Of a DNA stretch of 64,000 bases, positions 9,207 through 16,505 are shown in pieces. The stretch comes from Mesonia ostreae (GTDB taxonomy: Bacteria; Bacteroidota; Bacteroidia; Flavobacteriales; Flavobacteriaceae). Within the stretch, counting starts at the first letter, position 1; each line of letters starts with the position of its first letter. Where the stretch lies: positions 186,001-250,000 of the forward strand of contig NZ_JAVRBG010000002.1 of assembly GCF_031845265.1 (NCBI RefSeq), read 5' to 3'. The position numbers and the translations under genes are program-made. The notes beneath the pieces were generated by a model. The model did not search any database, had not been told where the DNA came from, and saw only the letters and a program-made list of their open reading frames with translations.

Positions 9207-9427
9207 TTAACGATCTATTTCTACCAATATCTTAACTTCTGAAGGATCTTCCACCAAAGCGTCAAAACCTTTTTCTACAATTTCATCTAACGAGATCACA
9301 CTGGTAACCAATTTTTCAACAGGCAATCGTCCGCTATTGATTAATGCAATAGTTTCCGGGAAGATATTACGATAGGCCGCAATTCATCGTTGCCATAAGT
9401 TTTTGTTTTATAAGTTAATAATTGCAT
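9207..9427 (-). pseudogene. Zinc-type alcohol/butanediol dehydrogenase C-terminal remnant
   Basis: From about 9382 to the TAA at 9207-9209 the minus strand encodes AYRNIFPETIALINSG, then KLVTSVISLDEIVEKGFDAL and a tail ending KILVEIDR. This is the C-terminus of a medium-chain, threonine-dehydrogenase/butanediol-dehydrogenase-like enzyme. Just upstream the frame is broken by a TGA. A second frame (MQLLTYKTKTYG, from 9427) looks like the preceding part displaced by a small indel. The Rossmann and zinc-binding regions are gone. A decayed relic. Confidence 0.65.
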
Positions 9428-9469
9428 TCCGGGATACGCTTCAGTTACGTCAGGATTTCTATACCTTCT

Positions 9470-10405
9470 TTATGCACTGGTTGCTTCCCTTTTCCAGATC
9501 GAACCGTTTTTTGTGGTCAATTTATCCAATTCTCCATTTTCAGAGAGTTCATTCAACTGTTTTTCACTTTCCGCTCTTGGAGTGCCTGATAATTCAGAAA
9601 ACTCTTTCGCGGTTAGCGTAGAATATTTTGAAAAGAGCGTTTGCCAATTTTTGCTGTATTCCTTTTTGGAAGCATTCGGGTTCAATTTTAGGATGGCCAT
9701 TTCATAAAAAGCATAAGGTCTGGTGCCATATACGGTTTCCTGGTTTCCTGCATCATCAATAAAAAATATGGTAGGAAAGCCACGCACGCCTAGTTCCCTT
9801 CCCAATTTTAAATCTTCTTCAAACAATTCTTTTGCCTTGCCTTCAAAATCAGATTTCAATTGTTCTACATCAAGCTGCACTTTTTTTGCAGCCGATGCCA
9901 AATGGTCCCACTTAGCGATGTTTTTCTTTTTCAGAAATACCATTTCCCGAATTTCCCGCATAAATAGATTGGCTTTTTCTTCATCTTGCATTTGCGCTGC
10001 TTTAAATGCTATGGAAGGCGGATAGGAGGAGTCTAAGGGATCTTCCAACCACAAATCTCCATCTATGGGCATATCGTAATGTTCACTCACTTCGTCCCAA
10101 TGTGAGGCAACGTCTGATGGTTTTCCAATTCCGCCACTGTTATAACTCCAGTCTGGCAAAATTCCACCCATTCTGTATTCTATTTCAATGGCATCGCCAT
10201 ATTCCAGTTTAAGTTTACGCAATTGCGGTTCTATCCCCCAACAAGAGGAGCAAATAGGGTCGGTATAATAAAGTAACTTTACTGATTTTTTGGTGGATTG
10301 CTCTTTGGTTTTGTTTGTAGTGTTTGAAGTATCTCCGGGTGTTTCGCACATTCCGGTTTCTATGTCGCATAAAAGCGGATTGCTTTTTGAAGTTTCCTTG
10401 TTCAT
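9470..10405 (-). CDS. DsbA-family thioredoxin-fold protein (FrnE/SpxH-like)
   Basis: A 311-residue cytoplasmic protein without a signal peptide. It has a thioredoxin fold with the active-site motif CSSC at residues 52-55 (YYTDPICSSCWGIEP), a helical insert, and the cis-proline loop RGFPTIFF. Two further cysteines lie in the N-terminal motif LLCDIETGMC (residues 13 and 20). The family includes FrnE-type disulfide isomerases and the SpxH adaptor of ClpXP; the exact role here is unknown. It is divergent from hxlR, with a large palindrome between them, so it is a likely HxlR target in a thiol or electrophile response. Confidence 0.85.
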   Translation of the reverse strand: MNKETSKSNPLLCDIETGMCETPGDTSNTTNKTKEQSTKKSVKLLYYTDPICSSCWGIEPQLRKLKLEYGDAIEIEYRMGGILPDWSYNSGGIGKPSDVASHWDEVSEHYDMPIDGDLWLEDPLDSSYPPSIAFKAAQMQDEEKANLFMREIREMVFLKKKNIAKWDHLASAAKKVQLDVEQLKSDFEGKAKELFEEDLKLGRELGVRGFPTIFFIDDAGNQETVYGTRPYAFYEMAILKLNPNASKKEYSKNWQTLFSKYSTLTAKEFSELSGTPRAESEKQLNELSENGELDKLTTKNGSIWKREATSA

Positions 10406-10502
10406 ATTACTATTCTTTCTATTGTGTTTCTTTAAGTGAATTTTAGTAAAAATCGACTTATAAATAATTAATAATCAGTTTATTAGTTGCTGAAACAAAT
10501 CT

Positions 10503-10534
10503 TTGTAAAGATACGGAAAATAAGTGTATATTTG
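10503..10534 (+). promoter_or_regulatory. Candidate promoter of hxlR
   Basis: A TATATTTG at 10527-10534 fits the Bacteroidota -7 consensus TAnnTTTG exactly. A TTG at 10503-10505 stands 21 bases upstream as the -33 element. The inferred start of transcription falls at about 10541, right at the edge of the palindromic operator. Confidence 0.6.
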
Positions 10535-10541
10535 ACATTCA

Positions 10542-10573
10542 TTTCCTTTTAGAAAGTACTTTCCAAAAGGAAA
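10542..10573. promoter_or_regulatory. 32-bp nested palindrome, probable HxlR operator
   Basis: Outer arms TTTCCTTTT / AAAAGGAAA (9 bp, perfect) enclose a perfect 12-bp palindrome GAAAGTACTTTC. Only one base pair of the whole 32 bp (A at 10551 against C at 10564) breaks the symmetry. It lies between dsbA-like and hxlR, next to the -7 element of hxlR. Position and symmetry suggest the binding site of the dimeric HxlR repressor; a transcript hairpin is the alternative. Confidence 0.7.
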
Positions 10574-10617
10574 CTACCCTGACTTATTTCAGGGAATAAT
10601 TTCAAGTTTTTTATTAG

Positions 10618-10983
10618 ATGAAAGCAATGAAAAAGAAGGCTGTAGTAAACAATACACCTGTTTGCCAGGTGAGGATGCAAGCCATTAGCGATACGATGAG
10701 TATTTTATCGGGAAAATGGAAATTCCATATTTTGGGAACTTTGATAGAAGGCGACCAATTGGGGTTTATGGATTTATTGAGGGAGATTGAAGGCATTGGA
10801 AGTAAAATGCTTTCCAAAGAACTTCAGGATTTAGAAAGCAATCATCTAATAAGCCGCACAGTTAAAGACACCAAACCCATTACCGTGAAATATGCCATCA
10901 CCAAACACGGGAAAACCCTGACCCCGGTTATTGATGAATTGGCAAAATGGGGGATAGCCTATCGCCAATCTGTTCACGGTTAA
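10618..10983 (+). CDS. HxlR-family winged-helix transcriptional regulator
   Basis: A 121-residue regulator with the HxlR signature. It has a conserved early cysteine in NTPVCQV (residue 16), the recognition region LSGKWKFHILGTL, and the wing LLREIEGIGSKMLSKELQDLE. The end is typical of the family (LTPVIDELAKWG). Many HxlR proteins sense electrophiles or oxidants through that N-terminal cysteine. It is divergent from the DsbA-like gene with the palindrome in its own leader, which implies autoregulation. A second in-frame ATG at 10627 is a possible alternative start. Confidence 0.92.
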   Translation: MKAMKKKAVVNNTPVCQVRMQAISDTMSILSGKWKFHILGTLIEGDQLGFMDLLREIEGIGSKMLSKELQDLESNHLISRTVKDTKPITVKYAITKHGKTLTPVIDELAKWGIAYRQSVHG

Positions 10984-11042
10984 GTACCTTTGGTTTGGCA
11001 TACTATGTATTAGAAAATTGGTTATTACAACAATAAGAACGA

Positions 11043-11765
11043 TCATTGACTTATTTTTTTCCTTAACAGCCTTAACTTCAATTTGATCTTTTCGTAAATA
11101 ATACCCCAAATTAAAGTAACCGAACCGAGAATTAAGGTGTATAGTCCCATTTTTGAATAAGCAATACCACCAATTATTCCGCCGATAAAGAAAAAACTAA
11201 TAATAATGAGCCGCAGTTTAATGATTTTGGCCAATTCTTCTCTTGAGTCTTTGTCTTTATAAAAGAATAATTGCGATAACTCGATTCCCAAATCTGTAAA
11301 AAGACCTGTGAGGTGAGTAGTTCTTACTACAGCATTTGAAATTCTGGTCACTAAAGCATTTTGTGCACCCATGGCAAAGAGTAAGGTGCAAGCAATTAAA
11401 TCGGGGTTAGTGGGTAATAGGTATTTTCCAAAAACTCCGAGGAAAAACAGAATAAGACTTTCTATAAAAGTAGGAATAATGTAGACATAGTCAGAATCTC
11501 TACGGGAGATTTTTTCTATTGCAAAATTAGAGGCAAATGAGCCAGCCAAGAAGAAAAGGATATACAAAAAATACACAAGACTATGCCACGGGTTTAGGCT
11601 GTAAATTTCATCAACTAAAAAAGCAAAATGCCCAGTTACGTTTGTCATGAGCTGCGCAACTGCTAAAAAACCAGTTACACTAACCAACCCTGCAACAAAA
11701 GATAAAATAGACGCAATTTGCAAATTGTGGCGGGCTGTTCTTTCTTTACCTTGACGTACAAACAT
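11043..11765 (-). CDS. DUF1275 (YoaK-family) membrane protein
   Basis: A 240-residue integral membrane protein with six or so hydrophobic segments. It carries the family motifs VAGLVSVTGFLAV near the start, FAMGAQNALVTRISN in the middle and VVRTTHLTGLFTDLG after it. DUF1275 proteins are widespread and uncharacterised. It lies convergent to hxlR (59 bases apart), downstream of the broken N-acetyltransferase gene. The frame is intact. Confidence 0.85.
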   Translation of the reverse strand: MFVRQGKERTARHNLQIASILSFVAGLVSVTGFLAVAQLMTNVTGHFAFLVDEIYSLNPWHSLVYFLYILFFLAGSFASNFAIEKISRRDSDYVYIIPTFIESLILFFLGVFGKYLLPTNPDLIACTLLFAMGAQNALVTRISNAVVRTTHLTGLFTDLGIELSQLFFYKDKDSREELAKIIKLRLIIISFFFIGGIIGGIAYSKMGLYTLILGSVTLIWGIIYEKIKLKLRLLRKKISQ

Positions 11766-11954
11766 TTATACAAACTTTAATTTATTGAAATAATGGAGGT
11801 CCAAAATACATGTTTGTGTATGATTAATTAGGCGATTTAGACACTAAAGTTAACAAATATAAACTTAAAATAAAGTTTATAATATCAAGACCTTGGGGAT
11901 TGGTTTGTAGTATAGTATTTGGCAATCACTTATTAAGAAAGTTACTAAGTATTT

Positions 11955-12752
11955 TTACTCCAATAATTTTAAGTCTTTATAATCTACATCAATTTGGATC
12001 CCAAATTCTTTCTCGAGAATGTTGAGGTAAGAAGAGTCATCCTGAAGTTGAATTATTTTTTCTCTTCCGTTAATTACTTTCTTTAGCTTATAGTTATGCA
12101 AAGTAAGCATACCATCTTTTATGGGTAATGCCGCCATTCTAGCGTTGACAAAAAATGAATCTGGGCTGGTAGATGTAAAGTGATTTCCCAATTTAATATC
12201 TATATCGAAAACATGATTTAAATCAAAACTATACAAATTTTTCCAGCTATCACCTTGCTTGCTTTGAAGCATATACCCAAATAATTTACTATCTATTAGC
12301 CTATAGGTTTGATTTTTATAAGTAACGGGTTGGTAATAAGTTGGCGGTATAGGAAGAGGTGGGGATTCTGCTCCAAATCCTGAATCTACAATCTATCTCT
12401 GGTGATTTATAGTAACTAAAAGAATTTGATGTGATCTTCCGCTTGGCTCACCAGATAAGTGAACCCTTCCCAATAATGGGCGCATCTTAAAGTTAAAAGC
12501 TCTAAGTGCCATTAAGAGAAGTCCGTTTAATTCAAAGCAATAGCCTCCACGATTCTTTTTAACCAATTTCTGAACTATTGATTTTGGATCTAGGTGGATG
12601 TTTCTTCCCAGACAAATATCAAAATTTTCAAAAGGAATGCTTCTATGCTGTGCATGGTGCACGGACTTTAAAAACGTGAAGTCATCAGTTACTTTTCCAG
12701 AGAAATTTATTCGTTTTAAATATTCCTCTTTATCAAAGGTAAAATCACTCAT
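11955..12752 (-). pseudogene. Arylamine N-acetyltransferase gene with in-frame TAG
   Basis: One frame of 265 codons, the normal length for arylamine N-acetyltransferases, which transfer acetyl groups from acetyl-CoA to arylamines. The catalytic cysteine is in NRGGYCFELNG (residue 72), the histidine in GRSHQILLV (108) and the aspartate in IVDSGFG (123). Codon 120 is TAG (12393-12395), between the histidine and the aspartate of the triad. The truncated 119-residue product therefore cannot be active. Sequence after the stop is well preserved (DSGFGAESPPLPIP and on), so the loss is recent, or read-through occurs. Confidence 0.88.
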
Positions 12753-12848
12753 TCAATTTTTTTATAATTGCGGCGTTGGATAAATACGAGTTAAATTGAT
12801 TTTTAAAATCTTTAAAATTTTTTAAAAATAGTAAAATCTAAATGACTT

Positions 12849-12884
12849 ACCTGGCGAAAATATTTATCATTCTTTTCGCCAGGT
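12849..12884. terminator. Terminator between SnoaL-like gene and NAT
   Basis: A perfect 12-bp stem ACCTGGCGAAAA / TTTTCGCCAGGT with a 12-nt loop. It lies about 95 bases after the SnoaL-like stop codon, ending that transcript before the N-acetyltransferase locus. Confidence 0.75.
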
Positions 12885-12978
12885 TGTCAAATTAACTTGT
12901 TATACGCTTCCCTTTAAAACATCTGCTTTCTGATTGGATTTCTTATAATTCCAACATTTTACAAAGAGAATTCTGCAT

Positions 12979-13365
12979 TTAGGATACCTCTTCGGAAGTT
13001 GCAAATTCCTCCATTTTGATAATCAGGTTATCTTCAACAGTATAAATCTGCACCCATTTTTGCTTTAATTCCCTTCCGGAACGTTTTACTTTTTGATGTT
13101 CCCGACCCAGAACTACTACCACATTATTTTCAATGATATATTGTTGGGGCTCAAAGTTGATGATTTCAGTTCGTTCTATAATATCGGTAAAAAATTTTCG
13201 TACCCCTTCTTTCTTTTCAAAAATTCCTGCCGGAATAATTTGAGTACCGTGATAAACCCAAATGGTATCCTTAGAAACGGTTTCTACTAATTTTTCTACG
13301 TTTCCAGTGCTAAAGGCCGAAAACATCTTATCAACTACTTTTTTCGCTGAATTTTCCATATCCAA
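12979..13365 (-). CDS. SnoaL/NTF2-like protein
   Basis: A 128-residue single-domain protein of the NTF2 superfamily: an N-terminal helix pair (KVVDKMFSAFSTGNVEKLVE) followed by a curved beta sheet (DTIWVYHGTQIIPAGIF). Such proteins are ketosteroid-isomerase-like enzymes or small-molecule binding proteins; no specific activity can be assigned. It starts 3 bases after the YceI gene ends, so the two are co-transcribed. Confidence 0.75.
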   Translation of the reverse strand: MDMENSAKKVVDKMFSAFSTGNVEKLVETVSKDTIWVYHGTQIIPAGIFEKKEGVRKFFTDIIERTEIINFEPQQYIIENNVVVVLGREHQKVKRSGRELKQKWVQIYTVEDNLIIKMEEFATSEEVS

Positions 13366-13368
13366 GAC

Positions 13369-13938
13369 TTATTGTTTTGCAAATTGTAAGTGGGCCACAA
13401 TGTTTACTTCTTTCCCAACGGCAGCTCCGGTTGGGTCATAATCTACATTATAATCAAACCTATTGATAGTGGTTTCAGCCTTCAATCCCAGCTTTTCTCC
13501 TTGATCATTTTTTATTGTTCCGCCATAATGCACATCAAAAATAACATCTTTTGTAACGCCTTTAATTGTCAATTCGCCATACAATAAATATTTATCTGAT
13601 TTGCCGGTAGCTAGAATTTTAGTGCTTTTAAAGGTCATTTCCGGATATTTTTCTACATCAAAAAAATCAGCACTTTTTAAGTGGTTGTCCCTTTTATCAA
13701 CATTAGTATTGATACTTTCAATTTTTACGGTAAAATCAAAATTGGCATCGGTTAATGCATCGCCGTTTGTAGTTAAATTTCCGGTATAATCCATAAATTT
13801 TCCATTTACCATACTTATGCCCGAATGTTCTATACTAAAATTTAATGAGGAATGGTAGGGATCTACTTTCCATTGAATCTGTGCAAAACTACTTACCGAT
13901 AAGAGGAGTACTGCTACTAAGGTTATAATATTTTTCAT
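13369..13938 (-). CDS. YceI-family periplasmic protein
   Basis: A 189-residue protein with a signal peptide (about residues 1-19, ending SSFAQ) and the YceI lipocalin-like barrel. The motifs are WKVDPYHSSLNFSIEHSGIS, the NxDxRDNHLKSADFF loop and TIKGVTKDVIFDV. YceI barrels bind amphiphilic ligands such as isoprenoid quinones. A second, leaderless paralogue lies at 26376-26900. First gene of a two-gene unit with the SnoaL-like protein. Confidence 0.9.
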   Translation of the reverse strand: MKNIITLVAVLLLSVSSFAQIQWKVDPYHSSLNFSIEHSGISMVNGKFMDYTGNLTTNGDALTDANFDFTVKIESINTNVDKRDNHLKSADFFDVEKYPEMTFKSTKILATGKSDKYLLYGELTIKGVTKDVIFDVHYGGTIKNDQGEKLGLKAETTINRFDYNVDYDPTGAAVGKEVNIVAHLQFAKQ

Positions 13939-14000
13939 TGTACTTAATTTTATTTGTTAAAAAATAATTGAATTTAATTCTACTGAATTTGAAAAATTTA

Positions 14001-14555
14001 TTACTTGGCGTTGGTATGAACCCATTTCTCGAAAGCTTCCATATAGGTTTTTAAGAAGTCTTTAGTAGATTCATTAGTGAGTTTTCCATTATCGTCAAAA
14101 AGCTCTGCCGCTCCACCAATGTAGGCTTCGGGTTGTGCCATAGTAGGCACATTTACAAAAACTAAAGATTGACGTAAGTGGTGATTGGCTCCAAAGCCGC
14201 TAATGGCACCAATGGAAACACTCACGACTCCAGCAGGTTTTCCGTCCCAAGAATTTTCCCCGTAAGGGCGAGAACCCACGTCAATGGCATTTTTTAAAAC
14301 ACCAGGAACCGAACGGTTATATTCTGGAGTAAAAAATAGAAGTCCGTCTGCATCCTGAATTTTTTCACGAAGCGTCACCCATTCTTTTGGCGGGTTTTCT
14401 TCTAAATCTTCATTGAACCACGAGAGTCCGGATATATCCAAAAGTTCTGTCGAAAGAGAATCTGGCGCCATGGCCATCATTTCTTTGGCTGTTTTTAAGT
14501 TGAAGGATTCTTTGCGAAGACTTCCTACGATAACTGCAATTTTGTATTTCTTCAT
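14001..14555 (-). CDS. NADPH-dependent FMN reductase
   Basis: A 184-residue flavodoxin-fold enzyme. The FMN phosphate loop GSLRKESFNLKTA is at residues 11-23, and the family signature TPEYNRSVPGVLKNAIDVGS near 76-95 precedes a Gly-rich loop (SVSIGAISGFG). Members reduce FMN, quinones, azo or nitro compounds with NADPH. It has a paralogue at 24677-25252. The adjacent YceI gene is 62 bases downstream, compatible with one transcript. Confidence 0.9.
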   Translation of the reverse strand: MKKYKIAVIVGSLRKESFNLKTAKEMMAMAPDSLSTELLDISGLSWFNEDLEENPPKEWVTLREKIQDADGLLFFTPEYNRSVPGVLKNAIDVGSRPYGENSWDGKPAGVVSVSIGAISGFGANHHLRQSLVFVNVPTMAQPEAYIGGAAELFDDNGKLTNESTKDFLKTYMEAFEKWVHTNAK

Positions 14556-14822
14556 AATTTATTTATATTTAAGTTAATTAATACCATTTCCCTTAGTTAT
14601 TATTGGTGTTTTAGGAAATAAATTTAAAGGAATGACCAGTCAGTACCTGGTAGTAACTTCTACATTTTACGCTTGTAATTTGTAAGCGGTAATGGGGCTT
14701 AAACAGTACAATTTTGCCGCAGCCCTAGCAGCTCTGATTGGTATGGTTTTCACTTTGCCCAGAAAACATACCACAAAAAGGGGCTGGTACTCGCCCCGAT
14801 CATTCCGCCTCTCGGCTTGTTT
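14556..14822. other. Intergenic with an unexplained GC-rich segment
   Basis: No recognised gene. From about 14681 to 14822 the base composition is clearly richer in G and C than the flanks. On the minus strand one frame stays open for about 48 codons (including KVKTIPIRAARAAAKLYC) but lacks a start codon. A small hairpin GGGGC/GCCCC sits at 14776-14793. I cannot assign it. Confidence 0.4.
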
Positions 14823-15296
14823 TTAATCTTTTAACTCAGTAAGCCAATTAATTTCCTGAATTTTACTATCCAACTCTCTAAAAGCTCTTCCTGTCTGATC
14901 CATTTCAGATTGCAACTTCTTAATGTCAATGGTCGTTTTTAGATTTGTATCGCCACTATTATTTACTTGTGCGGCGTATCTTATATTTCTTAATTTTTCA
15001 GAAAGCATTTTTAATGAATCCCTTTTAGCCAAGGCTTCCATCAGTGAGCCTTCGCCGTCAACCTTAGTTTCATTATTCGTTTTATTAATCCTTATGATTA
15101 ATGTTTCTAAATCTTGAATAGCTTTCCTTAGCTGAGCCAGTAATTTGTCTGGATTTTCTTGCGGAACTTTATCATCAGAAACGATCAACACAGGCCTTAT
15201 CCTATTTTGAAGATGTTCTATTTTCTTCATAAGATCTGCTCTTAACAATAGCCCTTCGGCAAGTTTTAATTTCTTTTGTATGATTTGTTCAGACAT
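14823..15296 (-). CDS. DIP1984-family protein
   Basis: A 157-residue, mostly helical cytoplasmic protein. The N-terminal stretch KLKLAEGLLLRADLMKKIEH and the central INKTNNETKVDGEGSLMEAL are typical of the DIP1984 (septicolysin-like) family, and heptad-like spacing suggests coiled coils throughout. Its function is unknown. It follows the MliC-like gene by 63 bases on the same strand. Confidence 0.8.
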   Translation of the reverse strand: MSEQIIQKKLKLAEGLLLRADLMKKIEHLQNRIRPVLIVSDDKVPQENPDKLLAQLRKAIQDLETLIIRINKTNNETKVDGEGSLMEALAKRDSLKMLSEKLRNIRYAAQVNNSGDTNLKTTIDIKKLQSEMDQTGRAFRELDSKIQEINWLTELKD

Positions 15297-15359
15297 TTGA
15301 TTGCTTATTTAATTGACTCAGTTTATAAAAATACCGAAATGGTTGATTATTCCACAGGT

Positions 15360-16163
15360 CTAATTTTCAAAAACAGTTTCCCCGTCTTTTATTAGTATAT
15401 AACTATCTCCTTTTCCGCGTAACTCATACTCGTCATTTTCATACCAGATTCCAGAGGCTGCTTTCTTCTGTTTCAAATCAATTTGTTCGCCGCCTTTTAA
15501 ATAGGCCTTAACCATTCCAGCAGTGTTGTTAAAAGTCATCGTTAAAACATCGCCTTTATCATTTTTTGCTTCTACGTTTACCTTATCGTCCTCGTGTTCA
15601 AAAACCACTTCGCCGTCTTTTTTCAACGAGATATCGTTTCCTTTGCCGCGCAATTCATATTGGTTGTTTTTATACCAAATTCCGGAAGCTGCTTTTTCCC
15701 GTTCCAAATCAATTTGCTCTCCACCGTTTAGATAAGCTTTTGCGGTTCCCGCGGTGTTGTTGAAGGTCACATTCAACACGTCATCTTTTTCATTTTTAAA
15801 TTCTACGGAAGCTTTTTTATCCTCATGCTCAAAAATCACTTCGCCGTCTTTTTTCAGCGAGATATCATTTCCTTTTCCGCGTAACTCATATTGGTCATTT
15901 TTATACCAAATTCCCGATGCAGCCCTTTCCTGTTTCAAATCAATAGTCTCTCCTTTAAAATTCACGGTTGCGGTTCCTTCTGAATTATCAAAAGACATCT
16001 CAAGGGTTTCACCGTCATTATTCGTCAAAGATTGGGTAACCACATCTTTAGAAGTTGTTTGTTCTGTGTTAGTGGAATCTAAATTTTCCTGTTTCTGATT
16101 ATCTTTACAGGAAATAAATATCGTTGCTGTAAGCATTCCGATTGCAAAAATTCTTTTTATCAT
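15360..16163 (-). CDS. Lipoprotein with three MliC-like repeats
   Basis: A 267-residue lipoprotein; the signal ends FISCKDNQ (lipidated Cys19). After a short linker come three consecutive units of about 70 residues (roughly 45-115, 116-188, 189-266). Each ends in the same pattern, ASGIWYKNDQYELRGKG then a short beta hairpin with KDGE. The unit resembles the MliC domain that inhibits C-type lysozyme, normally present once. The repeats are also alike at DNA level, so they arose by tandem duplication. Its promoter module is shared with poxB. Inhibitor function is inferred from fold similarity only. Confidence 0.8.
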   Translation of the reverse strand: MIKRIFAIGMLTATIFISCKDNQKQENLDSTNTEQTTSKDVVTQSLTNNDGETLEMSFDNSEGTATVNFKGETIDLKQERAASGIWYKNDQYELRGKGNDISLKKDGEVIFEHEDKKASVEFKNEKDDVLNVTFNNTAGTAKAYLNGGEQIDLEREKAASGIWYKNNQYELRGKGNDISLKKDGEVVFEHEDDKVNVEAKNDKGDVLTMTFNNTAGMVKAYLKGGEQIDLKQKKAASGIWYENDEYELRGKGDSYILIKDGETVFEN

Positions 16164-16220
16164 AACTTTTATGTTTTAATTTCGATTATTTTAATATTGA
16201 ATTGACCTGTATATCAAATA

Positions 16221-16273
16221 TATAGAAAGCTTCGCATAAGAGCAGGCGAATTAAATTAACATTAACCATTTTA
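16221..16273 (-). promoter_or_regulatory. Shared promoter module, copy 1 (upstream of MliC-like gene)
   Basis: The plus strand carries TATAGAAAGC at 16221-16230, ten unrelated bases, then a 33-bp block from AGCAGGCGAATTAAATTAAC to ACCATTTTA (16241-16273). The same arrangement with identical spacing occurs at 18388-18440 upstream of poxB, with one mismatch in the 33-bp block. On the minus strand the -7-like TATATTTG (about 16217-16224) falls at its edge, 54 bases from the gene start. This looks like promoter plus activator site. Confidence 0.7.
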
Positions 16274-16330
16274 AAGGCTCTTTCACTTATTTGTTAAACT
16301 ATCTTCAAATTTTTAACTTATACTTTTTGC

Positions 16331-16441
16331 TCCGTTGGTACTTCCAGTAACGGTATTTCTGAATTTCCAGAAGCTTAAGGCTTAAGGAATTTGGTTTCAT
16401 TTTTTCCCAGAACCTCTCTCTTTTTTCAATTTTAAAACCAA
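16331..16441 (-). pseudogene. Remnant of a pirin 3' end
   Basis: About 110 bases align by eye with the last 110 bases of the pirin gene at 18474-19193. Shared blocks include ACTTCCA, GAATTT, AAGGAAT, GGTTTCA and TCTCTTTTTTC on the plus strand, in the same order and spacing. The reading frame is lost. Together with promoter module copy 1 it forms a direct repeat of the region on the other side of poxB. Confidence 0.65.
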
Positions 16442-16505
16442 CATACTATTTTACCAGCATTCCAACAGTCAAAAACAATTCGATTTAAATAATAGAATTT
16501 AGTTT

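Noticed and set aside
15400..16000. Regularly spaced repeats that could be taken for a CRISPR array.
   Set aside because: The repeat is about 210 bases, coding and in frame; it is the triplicated MliC-like domain.
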